Assembly: GCA_964020155.1 (NCBI GenBank)
Contig: OZ026568.1
Location: 700,001-732,500 of the forward strand
Reading direction: 5' to 3'
DNA from: Chondrilla cf. caribensis
Lineage: Eukaryota > Porifera > Demospongiae > Chondrillida > Chondrillidae
DNA length: 32,500 bases
Under the pieces are notes generated by a model, which saw only the letters and a list, made by a program, of their open reading frames with translations, ran no database searches and had not been told where the DNA came from. Below, one piece after another: positions 22,615-30,891 of this stretch. A program made the position numbers and the translations under genes. Position 1 is the first letter of the stretch, and the number at the start of each line of letters is the position of its first letter.

Positions 22615-25075
22615 ACACACACACACGCGCACACACACACACACACACTATATGCATAGCATGGTACAGGAAAGCTATAGACAGAGAGAAGGGATGTTGG
22701 CTCACAAATTAACCACACAGTGTGTGAACAAGTTATTGAAGTTGAATCTTCTCAGATTACCAGTAAGTACACAACCCACAAAGGTATGTGCAAGTATGTA
22801 TTTACAAGTACTAATAGACATTCCTGACTCAACAGCATACGTATAACGTACATAATCCACCACAGATGACAGTACTTGTTTGGCTCACTTGAGCAAACGA
22901 AAATGATACCAAATCAATGATGGGTGTGTTGGGTGGTGTGTCACAATGAAATGTACACATGCATACAGTGAGAGGTATACGATGATTGAGTGAACATATG
23001 TGTATGTATGCAGGTAGGTGTGGTGGGAGGTGTGCCCTAGTGAAGGGAGCTGAAATACTAGTAACTCACTAGCACTTACGTATGTATGTATGTATAGGTG
23101 GTTGCATTCTATGAATATGCACATATACATGTACGTATTGTATACGTATGTATGTACATACTGCAAATCCCCTTGAGGTTCTAATTTGATACAAACAATG
23201 ATTCACTTTCTCTATGGGATACAATCCACAATACATTGAAGTGCACAGTAACTGCTTTGTTGCTAGTCACACTGCAACACTGCACCACACAGATGCATGG
23301 TGGACACCTGCACATACATACCATACAGTGTGCACAAATTCCACACTGTAGCATAGTGTATACAGGTGTCAGTGTGCTGTAGTTGCTGGTATTACACAGT
23401 AATGATGTATTATGTTGTGCAATGCTGAGTCAGCACTTTCATTATTATGGTAATTCCTGAGTAATTGGTCAATGTTAGCACAGTTGTGAAACCTCTGAAT
23501 GTATTATTACATACGTATGTATGTACATATTTGGATGAGACACTGTCTCTTGAGTTTATACAAAGTACGTACATACTTTGTACGCAAATCATTCTCGAGA
23601 CCCCTTCCTGGTAGACAGTGGGCTCAGTGTCAGGAGACTATAGCCTACCCAGTCCAGAAACACATTACCCTCCACCTGGGGACACATTAACCCTCCACCT
23701 GGGGACACATCACCCTCCACCTGGGGACACATTACCCTCCACCTGGGGACACATCACCCTCCACCTGGGAACACATTACCCCTCCACCTAGGGACACATT
23801 ACCCCTCCACCTGGGGACACATTAACCCTCCACCTGGGGACACATCACCCTCCACCTGGGGACACATTACCCTCCACCTGGGGACACATCACCCTCCACC
23901 TGGGGACACATTACCCTCCACCTGGGGACACATTACCCTCCACCTAGGGGCATATTACCCTCCACCTAGGGGCATATTACCCCCACTCTACAGCTCTTGT
24001 TGAAATACCATGCTCAACACACACCTTGATGTCCTTGATGACCTGTGGATAGAGAAGTCTAAATGCTTCTGCTGTTACACCTTCCTCTGGTCTCAGTGGA
24101 CAGAACAGATTCTTTATCCTACACAGGCAGAGAGAGACCAATGAACATGGCATGCTCATAAGGTTAACAAATGTAGGACCATCACTCGGCAGGTGAGAGG
24201 GAGATGGGGAGTGAGGCCACTCGGCAGGAGAGAGGGAGATGGGGAGTGAGGCCACTCGGCAGGTGAGAGGGAGATGGGGAGTGAGGCCACTCGGCAGGAG
24301 AGAAAGAGATGGGGAGCGAGGCCACTCGGCAGGAGAGAGGGAGATGAGGAGTGAGGCCACTCGGCAGGTGAGAGGGAGATGGGGAGTGAGGCCATTCGGC
24401 AGGGGAGAGGGAGATGGGGAGTGTGGCCACTCGGCAGGTGAGAGGGAGATGAGGAGTGAGGCCACTCGGCAGGTGAGAGGGAGATGGGGAGTGAGGCCAC
24501 TCGGCAGGTGAGAGGGAGATGGGGAGTGTGGCCACTCGGCAGGTGAGAGGGAGATGGGGAGTGTGGCCACTCGGCAGGTGAGAGGGAGATGGGGAGTGAG
24601 GCCACTCGGCAGGAGAGAGGGAGATGGGGAGTGAGGCCACTCGGCAGGAGAGAGGGAGATGGGGAGTGAGGCCACTCGGCAGGAGAGAGGGAGATGGTGA
24701 AGGTCACCAACCATTGGCATCAAAAGGGGAAAGGGACCAGGGAATGGAATGTGAAGGAGAATTACGTACATACAAACACAACTTCACCAGGACAACAGAA
24801 ACACACCACAACTGTTTACATATGTATGTGGAATACTTTGTGATGCAGCATGCTGTACTGTACATATGTACAAGAAGCACACTCTTACCATCCTCTCCGC
24901 TCTGCCAACCCCCTCCAGAGTGGATCACTGCGGGCTTGTCTCTGTATCAGTTTCTTCCACAGCTGTCCCTCCGATATGACGGTGTACTACTTCTTGCAGA
25001 CCAGCTCAGCTTGGCACAGCGACTTGGCATCAAGAAACGATAATATATAAACAGCGATGGTTGGGAGACCACGGT
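17369..25075 (-). CDS. BTRC/FBXW11: beta-TrCP ortholog: F-box/WD40 substrate receptor of SCF ubiquitin ligase (5' end missing, in-frame TAG)
   Basis: Substrate receptor of the SCF E3 ligase; in animals it binds phospho-degrons (DSGxxS) of I-kappa-B and beta-catenin. Ten exons on the minus strand join with matching phases: 24889-25075, 24025-24118, 22217-22354, 21862-21980, 20453-20558, 20106-20249, 19529-19647, 19261-19371, 18959-19037 and 17369-17584 (about 437 residues). The protein follows human beta-TrCP closely: [19 protein letters not shown] (F-box), [90 protein letters not shown]-type [19 protein letters not shown] and [20 protein letters not shown]. Seven WD blades are complete. The C-terminal tail after WDFL differs. 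Odd: codon 24987-24989 is TAG where F-box Trp is expected, and no exon for the N-terminal D (dimerisation) domain was found up to 26640. Confidence 0.93.
17880..17992. repeat. Three about 34-bp tandem units with ACGGGC/AACGTACG
   Basis: Three diverged units of the form AGTACGGGNNTTTTTATAGAAACGTACG. They share the ACGGGC and GAACGT words with the fold-back element at 25754-26360. Located in the last beta-TrCP intron. Confidence 0.7.
18096..18898. repeat. 37-bp minisatellite, about 22 copies
   Basis: Unit AATCACTGCACCACACACTG onward to GTATAGGGAGG, nearly identical throughout, varying mainly at 3-4 positions after AATCACT. It fills most of the 1.37-kb intron before the last beta-TrCP exon and ends about 60 bp from the preceding exon's donor. 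Confidence 0.97.
18959..19037 (-). CDS. BTRC/FBXW11: beta-TrCP exon: start of WD blade 7
   Basis: 79 nt, acceptor CCTTACAG|A, donor [32 protein letters not shown] then CLRTLA. Confidence 0.93.
19174..19235. repeat. (CA)n microsatellite
   Basis: CA run (TG in the transcript) starting about 25 nt downstream of the WD blade 6 donor. Confidence 0.97.
19261..19371 (-). CDS. BTRC/FBXW11: beta-TrCP exon: WD blade 6
   Basis: 111 nt, acceptor GTTGTGTAG|GAT, donor [31 protein letters not shown] then [17 protein letters not shown]. Confidence 0.95.
19455..19528. repeat. (CA)n microsatellite abutting a splice donor
   Basis: Transcript-strand (GT)n beginning exactly at the WD blade 5 donor (AAG|GTGTGTGT). 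Confidence 0.97.
19529..19647 (-). CDS. BTRC/FBXW11: beta-TrCP exon: WD blade 5
   Basis: 119 nt, acceptor [32 protein letters not shown] then [20 protein letters not shown]. Keeps the Arg-Gly of the degron-binding KRGIACLQY stretch. Donor ATAAG|GTGTGT runs straight into (GT)n. Confidence 0.95.
20106..20249 (-). CDS. BTRC/FBXW11: beta-TrCP exon: WD blade 4
   Basis: 144 nt, phase 0 both ends. [20 protein letters not shown] then [20 protein letters not shown]. Its acceptor (TTCACCATAG|GACC) and first 18 nt are copied further upstream in a 63-bp tandem repeat. Confidence 0.95.
20231..20446. repeat. 63-bp tandem repeat carrying copies of an exon-4-blade acceptor
   Basis: Copies start at 20231, 20294, 20357 and 20420 (last partial). 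Each holds, on the minus strand, TTCACCATAG|GACC followed by CACCATAGCTGTGT, i.e. the 3' splice site and first coding bases of the WD blade 4 exon. Only the 20231 copy continues into the exon. Confidence 0.9.
20453..20558 (-). CDS. BTRC/FBXW11: beta-TrCP exon: WD blade 3
   Basis: 106 nt, acceptor CCACTGTAG|G, donor [32 protein letters not shown] then [15 protein letters not shown]. Confidence 0.95.
20836..20940. mobile_element. Palindromic MITE-like element
   Basis: Near-perfect arms (AACCATGGCACTTCGTGGTG... and its complement) around GAGCGAAGCGAG. Related to the shorter palindrome at 6368-6414. In the beta-TrCP intron between blades 2 and 3. Confidence 0.8.
20945..21730. other. beta-TrCP intron sequence of unknown origin
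   Basis: More GC-rich than its surroundings, with a plus-strand ORF of 75 codons (20961-21188) matching nothing I recognise and a small hairpin ATGGCCGCAGC...GCTGCGGAGGCCAT at 21483-21512. It may be the body of an insertion whose end is the palindrome at 20836. Confidence 0.4.
21737..21858. repeat. (CA)n microsatellite with (CG)n core, next to a splice donor
   Basis: Ends 3 bp from the WD blade 2 donor (GTACGTGTGT...). Includes a CGCGCGCGCG block. Confidence 0.97.
21862..21980 (-). CDS. BTRC/FBXW11: beta-TrCP exon: WD blade 2
   Basis: 119 nt, acceptor [32 protein letters not shown] then [20 protein letters not shown]. Donor ATAAG|GTACGT followed directly by (GT)n. Confidence 0.95.
22122..22216. 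repeat. (CA)n microsatellite abutting a splice donor
   Basis: Transcript-strand (GT)n begins at the WD blade 1 donor itself; distal part turns into CCCA repeats. Confidence 0.97.
22217..22354 (-). CDS. BTRC/FBXW11: beta-TrCP exon: WD blade 1
   Basis: 138 nt, phase 0 both ends. [20 protein letters not shown] then [20 protein letters not shown]. The donor ATCAAG|GTGTGT is itself the first unit of a long (GT)n tract. Confidence 0.95.
22485..22650. repeat. (CA)n microsatellite
   Basis: Long CA run with scattered CATA and CGCG interruptions, about 130 bp upstream of the WD blade 1 exon acceptor. Confidence 0.97.
22700..23655. other. beta-TrCP intron, no exon recognised
   Basis: No coding domain seen. 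Rich in TACGTATGTA-type words. Confidence 0.5.
23660..23985. repeat. 22-23-bp minisatellite, about 15 copies
   Basis: Unit ACACATTACCCTCCACCTGG GG with C/T and one-base length variants. It ends about 40 bp from the beta-TrCP linker exon. Confidence 0.95.
24025..24118 (-). CDS. BTRC/FBXW11: beta-TrCP exon: F-box to WD40 linker
   Basis: 94 nt, acceptor CCTGTGTAG|G and donor ATCAAG|GTGTGT. Encodes [20 protein letters not shown] then [11 protein letters not shown], matching NSFYRALYPKIIQDIE of human. Confidence 0.9.
24182..24697. repeat. 35-bp minisatellite, about 15 copies
   Basis: Unit CCACTCGGCAGGTGAGAGGG AGATGGGGAGTGAGG. As 35 is not a multiple of 3 and the unit has no minus-strand stop, all three minus frames stay open (up to 264 codons), giving a false [15 protein letters not shown] protein. 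Intron between the F-box and linker exons. Confidence 0.97.
24889..25075 (-). CDS. BTRC/FBXW11: beta-TrCP exon: F-box (contains in-frame TAG)
   Basis: Encodes [19 protein letters not shown] through [19 protein letters not shown] and AERRGW. The acceptor TATACCTCCATAG|AC has a good pyrimidine tract; an alternative start at 25106 would add 10 residues with IF-I resembling the QRDFI of human beta-TrCP. Donor GGATG|GTAAGA. The codon at 24987-24989 is TAG where other beta-TrCPs have the Trp of VCKEWYRV (here VCKK-stop-YTV). The rest of the frame is intact. Confidence 0.9.
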
Positions 25076-25411
25076 CTATGGAGGTATAGATAAAAATTGA
25101 TGAACCCTAGTGACACACAGTCTCAGTAGCACACACTGTCCCAGTCTTATGATGTAGCATACGTACATATAACTAGCACACTATCTTAGTAGCATAATCT
25201 CTCAGTAGCACAAGATTTAATAACACACTGATAAAGGCAGGACGGATATACACAAGGTAACTATACATATACGTATGTACATACACAGTCAGATGTACTC
25301 TGAGACAATCCTCTGGGGTAAAAATTTTCCTAAAAGACAGCTTCTACACAGATTCACTAAGCACAATGACAAAGACTACACTGTACATCTCTATACAGTG
25401 ATGAATATGGT

Positions 25412-26492
25412 GCCAATCATATAAAACAGAACGTTCAACAGGTGTAGCCATTAGTAGTGCTATTTTGATGTGTAAATGAATCAATCCTTCTACTTGAGTT
25501 TCCGGAGAGGAATCAAGTTAGTCACATCATAATCACTATCAAATACGTACGGTACTTTCAGTAAAAAACTGAACGTACTACAGGTTGCCTACGAATGAAC
25601 GGATGTGTTAAGTACGGTTTACCTACGTGTTGATACCTATGTGCTACGTACGGGTTGTTAAATTTCTAAAGAAAGTGATAATCAAAAAGAATGCAGACCT
25701 CAAGCGCCCTTTCATCACCTGTGTGAATTATAGTAGTATAAACATTATCACTATGTACGTACGGTACTAATCATATAAAACTGAACGTTCTACGGGTACG
25801 GAACGGGCGTACCCGTACCCGTTCCGTACCCGTACCTACTAAACGGGAACGGCCGTTTAGTAGGCGTTTCACCGAACTTGACGATTGCAAAAAATGTACA
25901 CCTACTTAGTGATACCTAGAGTAACACCTACGTATCTCCTGTTCATCGTGTTATAGTTCGTTAGAAGACGGTTTATTCGAGTTACGTGAAGCAGCGAATT
26001 CTCTTTTGTCGTCGTTCGGGAAAAAGCTACGCAGAAGACGATGAAACGACCGTGGTCGAACTCTAACAACTACTTAAGAGCGAATCGTATGACGCCTCGC
26101 TATCCACGATACTCCGAGGAACACTCATGGCGGGAGAAGAACGTACGTATGTACGTAGAAAGCTCGTTTCGAAATAGCACTTCACTATAAAAATTAACGC
26201 GTACGTAACAATAATAAATGATAACACAAGGTGTCGAATACGGTAAGAACGGGTACGGGTACGGTTACGCCCGTACCCGTACCCGTTTCACGGGCGTTTT
26301 CACACTACGGGTACGCCCGTAGAACGTTCAGTTTTGTATGATTAGTACCGTATGTAGGTGTATGTACGTTTTCACCAATTGTCAAATTCAGCTACTCACC
26401 CACTAAACGGCCCTTCCTGTAGTGGGTACAGGTACCAGATTACACCTGTGCTATGTCTGTTGAAGGTTCAGTTTATTGTGATTAGTGCTGCA
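25412..26492. mobile_element. Nested fold-back elements with GGGTAC repeats
   Basis: Inner pair: 25754-25805 (GGTACTAATCATATAAAACT GAACGTTCTACGGG) and its complement at 26305-26360. Subterminal parts are rich in GGGTAC/CCCGTA hexamers and contain an internal palindrome AAACGG...CCGTTT. Outer pair: 25412-25450 and the complement of 26440-26492 (CAATCATATAAAACAGAACG-like) looks like an older diverged copy of the same terminus. No transposase ORF. Confidence 0.65.
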
Positions 26493-26639
26493 TACAACCC
26501 CACATCAGGAAGACATACGTAGGTAAGTGTGCACATTGGCAGATATATGTATGCACCAACATATGTATGTATTCAGGAATTTCCCAAAAAGCACACTTTA
26601 GGTCACATTTTAGGCTGTGTAAACTAGGTACATACGTAC

Positions 26640-26769
26640 ACATGCTCATTCCAATGAGAGCCAAACAACCACATTGTGCATATTTCAGCATTGGGGGAAC
26701 TACAGTGACCTCTGTGCACAGGGAGTCCCCTTCAACCTCATTCCACACCAAATAAAGTGCGTACACAGA
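26640..26769 (-). CDS. Candidate Tudor-like exon
   Basis: Open between acceptor TGCGACACAG|TCT and donor AGCATGT|GTACGT. Reads SVYALYLVWNEVEGDSLCTE then VTVVPPMLKYAQCGCLALIG. Pattern resembles the 'V.A.yvD.g....v.l..L..Lp..l...Aq.c.L.gi' end of Tudor domains. Not joined in phase to a neighbour. Confidence 0.4.
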
Positions 26770-28735
26770 CTGTGTCGCAATACCAAATAGATGACAAGGA
26801 GAATGCTACTTCAAAGAAGACTACCAGGTGATACGTATGTAGCACACGTTTTACTCAATGACGTCAAAGTCTGACAACCATGTAGCAATTGACCTTTGCA
26901 CCTACACACACAATAACAACATGTACGTACGTATATTCTAGACAAAAACCTACAAATTAGTCCATATGTACATACACAGACAACAACATACATACTATGC
27001 ACGTATGTACGTATCTAGCACATATTTATATACCTACGTATCTATGTACGTATGTGTGTACATAGATTATATTCATTGCTTCCTGTCCAGTGCACATTAG
27101 GGGTACAGACATTCTGACTGCAAACAATGAAATATTTTGGGGAAGCCAGCTTGAGGTACGTAGGTATGCTTACAAGTACAGGAAGCAATAACATTTACAT
27201 TTTTACATAGTGAGAGCCTGGAAATGTACTGTACAGTGCAGTGGACCCTGTACGTATGTAAAGACCACCCAAGGGACCAGTACAAGGTGGCCTCTGAAGA
27301 CAGGTGGGATTTACATACGTAGGTGCCTTACTGTAGTGGAGTGGATGTAGTGGATAATGGTCACTCAAGGCAGGTTGTCTTTGAGTAGAGGTGGTCTTTA
27401 AGACAGGTTCCACTCTATTGCTACTTTATCCACATGTGTATATTACATACTGCAGTCCAAATACATACAAAATGTATACATATTGTATACTTACGTATGT
27501 AAGAGTGTACATATACAGAAAGTCACAAGTTAACACATCTGGTACATGCACTCATCACTGGACACATGTCATAAGGGGGTATGGGAACTCTATATATTGT
27601 TACACACATGCACGTAGTACCACCAGTGTTGGAATACTCAACAGTGTCACAGATATGCACTTCGTTGGACAGTCTCTATCGACAGTGTTGGCAGACTCAT
27701 TAAACCTTTAAACTCTGTACCACATCACTAATGTGTTGCCTGTGATACATTACTGATTATGTACACACAAGCAGTACATAGACAACAAGTACCTAAGTAC
27801 TTGTGTACATACAATTGTATGTACACGTTGCATGAAAAGAAGCCTTCGGGATTGCTGATTGGCAGGCTACATTTTCGCACTTCAACAGTCAAACTATGCA
27901 CTGTATGTAATGGATATTGATATAATAAATGTAATAAAAATATCATATGCATACATATCTACACATGTACATACGTATATACGTATCTAGTGGACAATAC
28001 TTTGGGGTTATCTCACTAATTTCTATTCATTGATCCACAATCCTTCTGGCTACATTGTACATACATACGTACGTACGCAGATGAGTGTACGCCATATTAA
28101 ACATCCCTAATCTCGTGATTGAGCGGTTTGCTTCCTCTGTTGCATCAGAATGGTGTCACTGAAGCTAACAAGGGGTCATGATGGAATTGAATAAACTACA
28201 TGTGTGGGTGATCTTACAGAGTGGCCTTACCCACCAGAACAAAGGGTCTCAAAGCAGTACAGGGGTGAGTACATACGGGCGAGTACATACGGGAACAAGT
28301 AAGGGCAATTTCTTCAATATGTACGGGCATAAATACGGGCATAGAACGTTTACTTTTATACTTCATGTACTGTACATAGGTTGGTTGAAGACACTAGGGG
28401 GACATGTACATAGGATGGTTGAAGACACTAGGGGGACATGTACATAGGTTGGTTGAAGGCACTAGGGGGACATGTACATAGGTTGGTTGAAGACACTAGG
28501 GGGACATGTACATAGGTTGGTTGAAGACACTAGGGGGACATGTACATAGGTTGGTTGAAGACACTAGGGGGACATGTACATAGGTTGGTTGAAGACACTA
28601 GGGGGACATGTACATAGGTTGGTTGAAGACACTAGGGGGACATGTACATAGGTTGGTTGAAGACACTAGGGGGACATGTACATAGGTTGGTTGAAGACAC
28701 TAGGGGGACATGTATGTAGCATGTACCACGTACGT

Positions 28736-28803
<68 letters not shown>

Positions 28804-29137
28804 CCATACGTGGTGTCCCTGTAGCCCTTGTACTCTTGTGATAAGAAGACACGCTTGACATTCCCAGCTCTTGAGAACAGACTACGTAGACCTTCCTGTG
28901 TCATTAGAAGGGGACACAGGAATATTGAATGACCAATTGATTGAAATGGATAATATGAAAACTGAAATAACGTACACACAGAAATCAACATCACAACTGA
29001 CAAATCAACAATGTACACAAAAGTAGGACCGATAGTTGAGGGGCTCCAAGGATGAAACCATTCTTAATGTCATAATGGCAAATACTGGCAACTGTGTATG
29101 TACATTGATGGATGTAGTTACTAGTTAGAATGTATAC

Positions 29138-29190
<53 letters not shown>

Positions 29191-30242
29191 GTTAGTATCA
29201 ACAAGTACATATGTCGGTGTAGCTGGAAAGTATGTATGCAACTGATGTGCATGCAAGTGGATATGAGCAGTACATACATATGCAGATCCGAGTGGATCTG
29301 ATAAAACAACCCTCTTCTGCTCTTGTGTTCTTTGACATCAATCACTAGGTTATTCATACAGTATTACAATGACGTTTTAGGAATTACAATAGCTTGCTCT
29401 ATTTATGATACATGATGTCATTTGAGCCACACTAAATAAAAATTTAAACGATCTGACACATTCATATCTGAGTTTGTGTCAACTGCCTAAGAGGGCTGTT
29501 TTCTCATATCCGCTCACAGACAGGTATGTACAAGGCTATAGACAGTATATGCGTACACATGTGGACTCACTTTAGTCAGCTTCTTCGGTATGTTGGCCAC
29601 ATACAGTGTGATGCCGTCCTTGGTGTTGTGGGCAGACAAGGCATTGCTGTTCTGAAAGGATTCCCGATATTCACGAGATTGGTTGAGATATCCCTCAGAG
29701 CCCTCCTCCCTACAGTATCAACAAGCAGCAATCACAGAAATGGTGCATGTGAGCATGTCTGCGTATGTGTGTGTAGGGGGTGTTGGTGTGTGTATGGGTG
29801 CTACACTCCACCACTCTCAGATAGTCCACAGGCTACACTAGTGGTGCTACACTCCACCACTCTCAGATAGTCCACAGGCTACACTAGTGGTGCTACACTC
29901 CACCACTCTCAGATAGTCCACAGGCTACACTAGTGGTGCTACACTCCACCACTCTCAGATAGTCCACAGGCTACACTAGTGGTGCTACACTCCACCACTC
30001 TCAGATAGTCCACAGGCTACACTAGTGGTGCTACACTCCACCACTCTCAGATAGCCCGCAGGCTACACTAGTGGTGCTACACTCCACCACTCTCAGATAC
30101 TCCACAGGCTACACTAGTGGTCATACACTCTCACGTACCCCAAGAACATCCGCGTCTCTGAGAAGGGAGGAGGACCGACTGGTGTCGTCAACGAGTTACC
30201 GTTATACTCACTGGACGCACTGGGCTGGATTGGTTCGGCCAT
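26640..30242 (-). CDS. RNA-binding protein gene: RRM, possibly with Tudor-like segment (partial model)
   Basis: Three firm exons: 30139-30242, 29571-29709 and 28804-28895, all phase-consistent. The protein starts MAEPIQPSASSEYNGNSLTT and then has the first half of an RRM: GITLYVANIPKKLTK (strand 1, RNP2) followed by EGLRSLFSRAGNVKRVFLSQ (helix 1, strand 2) and EYKGYRDTTYG. RRMs bind single-stranded RNA. The exon with RNP1 was not found with confidence. A further candidate exon, 26640-26769, reads VYALYLVWNEVEGDSLCTEV then PPMLKYAQCGCLALIGM, resembling the second half of a Tudor domain and its following helix; RRM plus Tudor would suggest a germline RNA protein, but that link is inference. The 3' end is unknown. 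Confidence 0.75.
26900..28280. other. RRM gene intron or intergenic, no confident exon
   Basis: Rich in TACGTATGTACGTAC words. Two weak exon candidates (26851-26897, 27625-27705) do not join in phase. Confidence 0.4.
28373..28712. repeat. 34-bp minisatellite, 10 copies
   Basis: Unit ACATAGGTTGGTTGAAGACA CTAGGGGGACATGT, almost identical copies. Lies just beyond the (CA)n that follows the RRM exon 3 donor. Confidence 0.97.
28739..28800. repeat. (CA)n microsatellite next to a splice donor
   Basis: On the transcript strand the RRM exon 3 donor GTGAGT runs directly into (GT)n. Confidence 0.97.
28804..28895 (-). CDS. RRM gene exon 3
   Basis: Acceptor ATGACACAG|GAA, donor TATGG|GTGAGT followed by (GT)n. 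EGLRSLFSRAGNVKRVFLSQ is the helix 1/strand 2 region of an RRM. Confidence 0.9.
29142..29188. repeat. (AT)n microsatellite
   Basis: Uninterrupted TA dinucleotides, about 23 units, in the RRM gene intron between exons 2 and 3. Confidence 0.97.
29571..29709 (-). CDS. RRM gene exon 2 (RNP2 strand)
   Basis: Acceptor ATACTGTAG|G, donor ACTAAA|GTGAGT. EEGSEGYLNQSREYRESFQN then DGITLYVANIPKKLTK, whose LYVANIP is a good RNP2. Confidence 0.9.
29797..30122. repeat. 46-bp minisatellite, about 7 copies
   Basis: Unit GGTGCTACACTCCACCACTC TCAGATAGTCCACAGGCTAC ACTAGT; one copy has GCCCGCAGG. Fills most of the intron between RRM exons 1 and 2 and stops 17 bp from the exon 1 donor. Confidence 0.97.
30139..30242 (-). 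CDS. RRM gene exon 1 (start codon)
   Basis: ATG at 30240-30242, followed by G at +4; 34 codons plus two bases to donor TTGGG|GTACGT. Low-complexity N-terminus with PVGPPPFSETRMFL. Confidence 0.8.
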
Positions 30243-30751
30243 GAGATCTACAGGAAACAATGTGAAAATGACGTGTTTCCAGACATCAACGTCATGTACA
30301 CGCTACAAAGACTGTATATAGCAATACGGGGTTCACCTGACAGTCAAACACAACGTCTGTACGTACCTTGGGAGATTCACTGGACATGGATAGTACTGTT
30401 ATATGCGGAGGACAACTAGCGCCAAAACAACGCCATCAAGATCATGTGGATCGTCTGCGCATGCTCAGTGACACGTGTATAGTATAGTCTTGCGTATTCT
30501 GACCAATAATTCATAAATGGCTTCTATTATCATCTATAATATGTTTCATTGTTATTACATAATATTGTTATTATATAATTATATAATCGATCCGTATCTG
30601 ATTCTAAAGACACCCTATATGTTATATATTAATATTACATGAAACTACAATCGTAGACAATATTGTTATAATAATTGATAAAGAAGTTTGAATAAACAAA
30701 CATTACTGACTTATTAACAAAATTAATAGTACATTCTGATGGAGATCATCT
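30243..30751 (-). promoter_or_regulatory. Upstream region of the RRM gene
   Basis: Compact 510-bp gap between the RRM start codon and the death-domain gene stop. Holds CTGCGCATGC near 30455-30466, similar to the NRF1 core (GCGCATGC) of animal promoters. The 30520-30720 part is AT-rich and probably the neighbour's 3' UTR; no AATAAA on the minus strand was seen. Confidence 0.35.
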
Positions 30752-30891
30752 TCATCCCATGGTCCACAGTGGTTCCGTGGATATTTTTGTCTTCAATTCC
30801 TCAACTACAAGGGGTCCGAGTGTGGGAAGGCATTCCACTTTCTTCAGTAAGAAGTCCCATGTTGTATCTGCATTGTCAACATTGCCATTCC
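30752..30891 (-). CDS. Death-domain gene, last exon, 3' part after the insertion
   Basis: Starts with the second copy of the target duplication (GGAAT) and reads GNVDNADTTWDFLLKKVECL then PTLGPLVVEELKTKISTEPL, TGA. It is in the same frame as the 5' part when the element and one GGAAT are ignored. Confidence 0.8.

Noticed and set aside
23977..24771. 264-codon ORF with repeated [11 protein letters not shown]
   Set aside because: A by-product of the 35-bp minisatellite, open in all three frames; only its last about 31 codons (24025-24118) are a real beta-TrCP exon.
26851..26897. Short exon candidate (VQRSIATWLSDFDVI)
   Set aside because: Good acceptor, but joining to 26769 gives a stop in every tested frame.
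27625..27705. Candidate exon for the second half of the RRM (FNESANTVDR...)
   Set aside because: Weak acceptor, no RNP1 motif, and no phase-consistent continuation.
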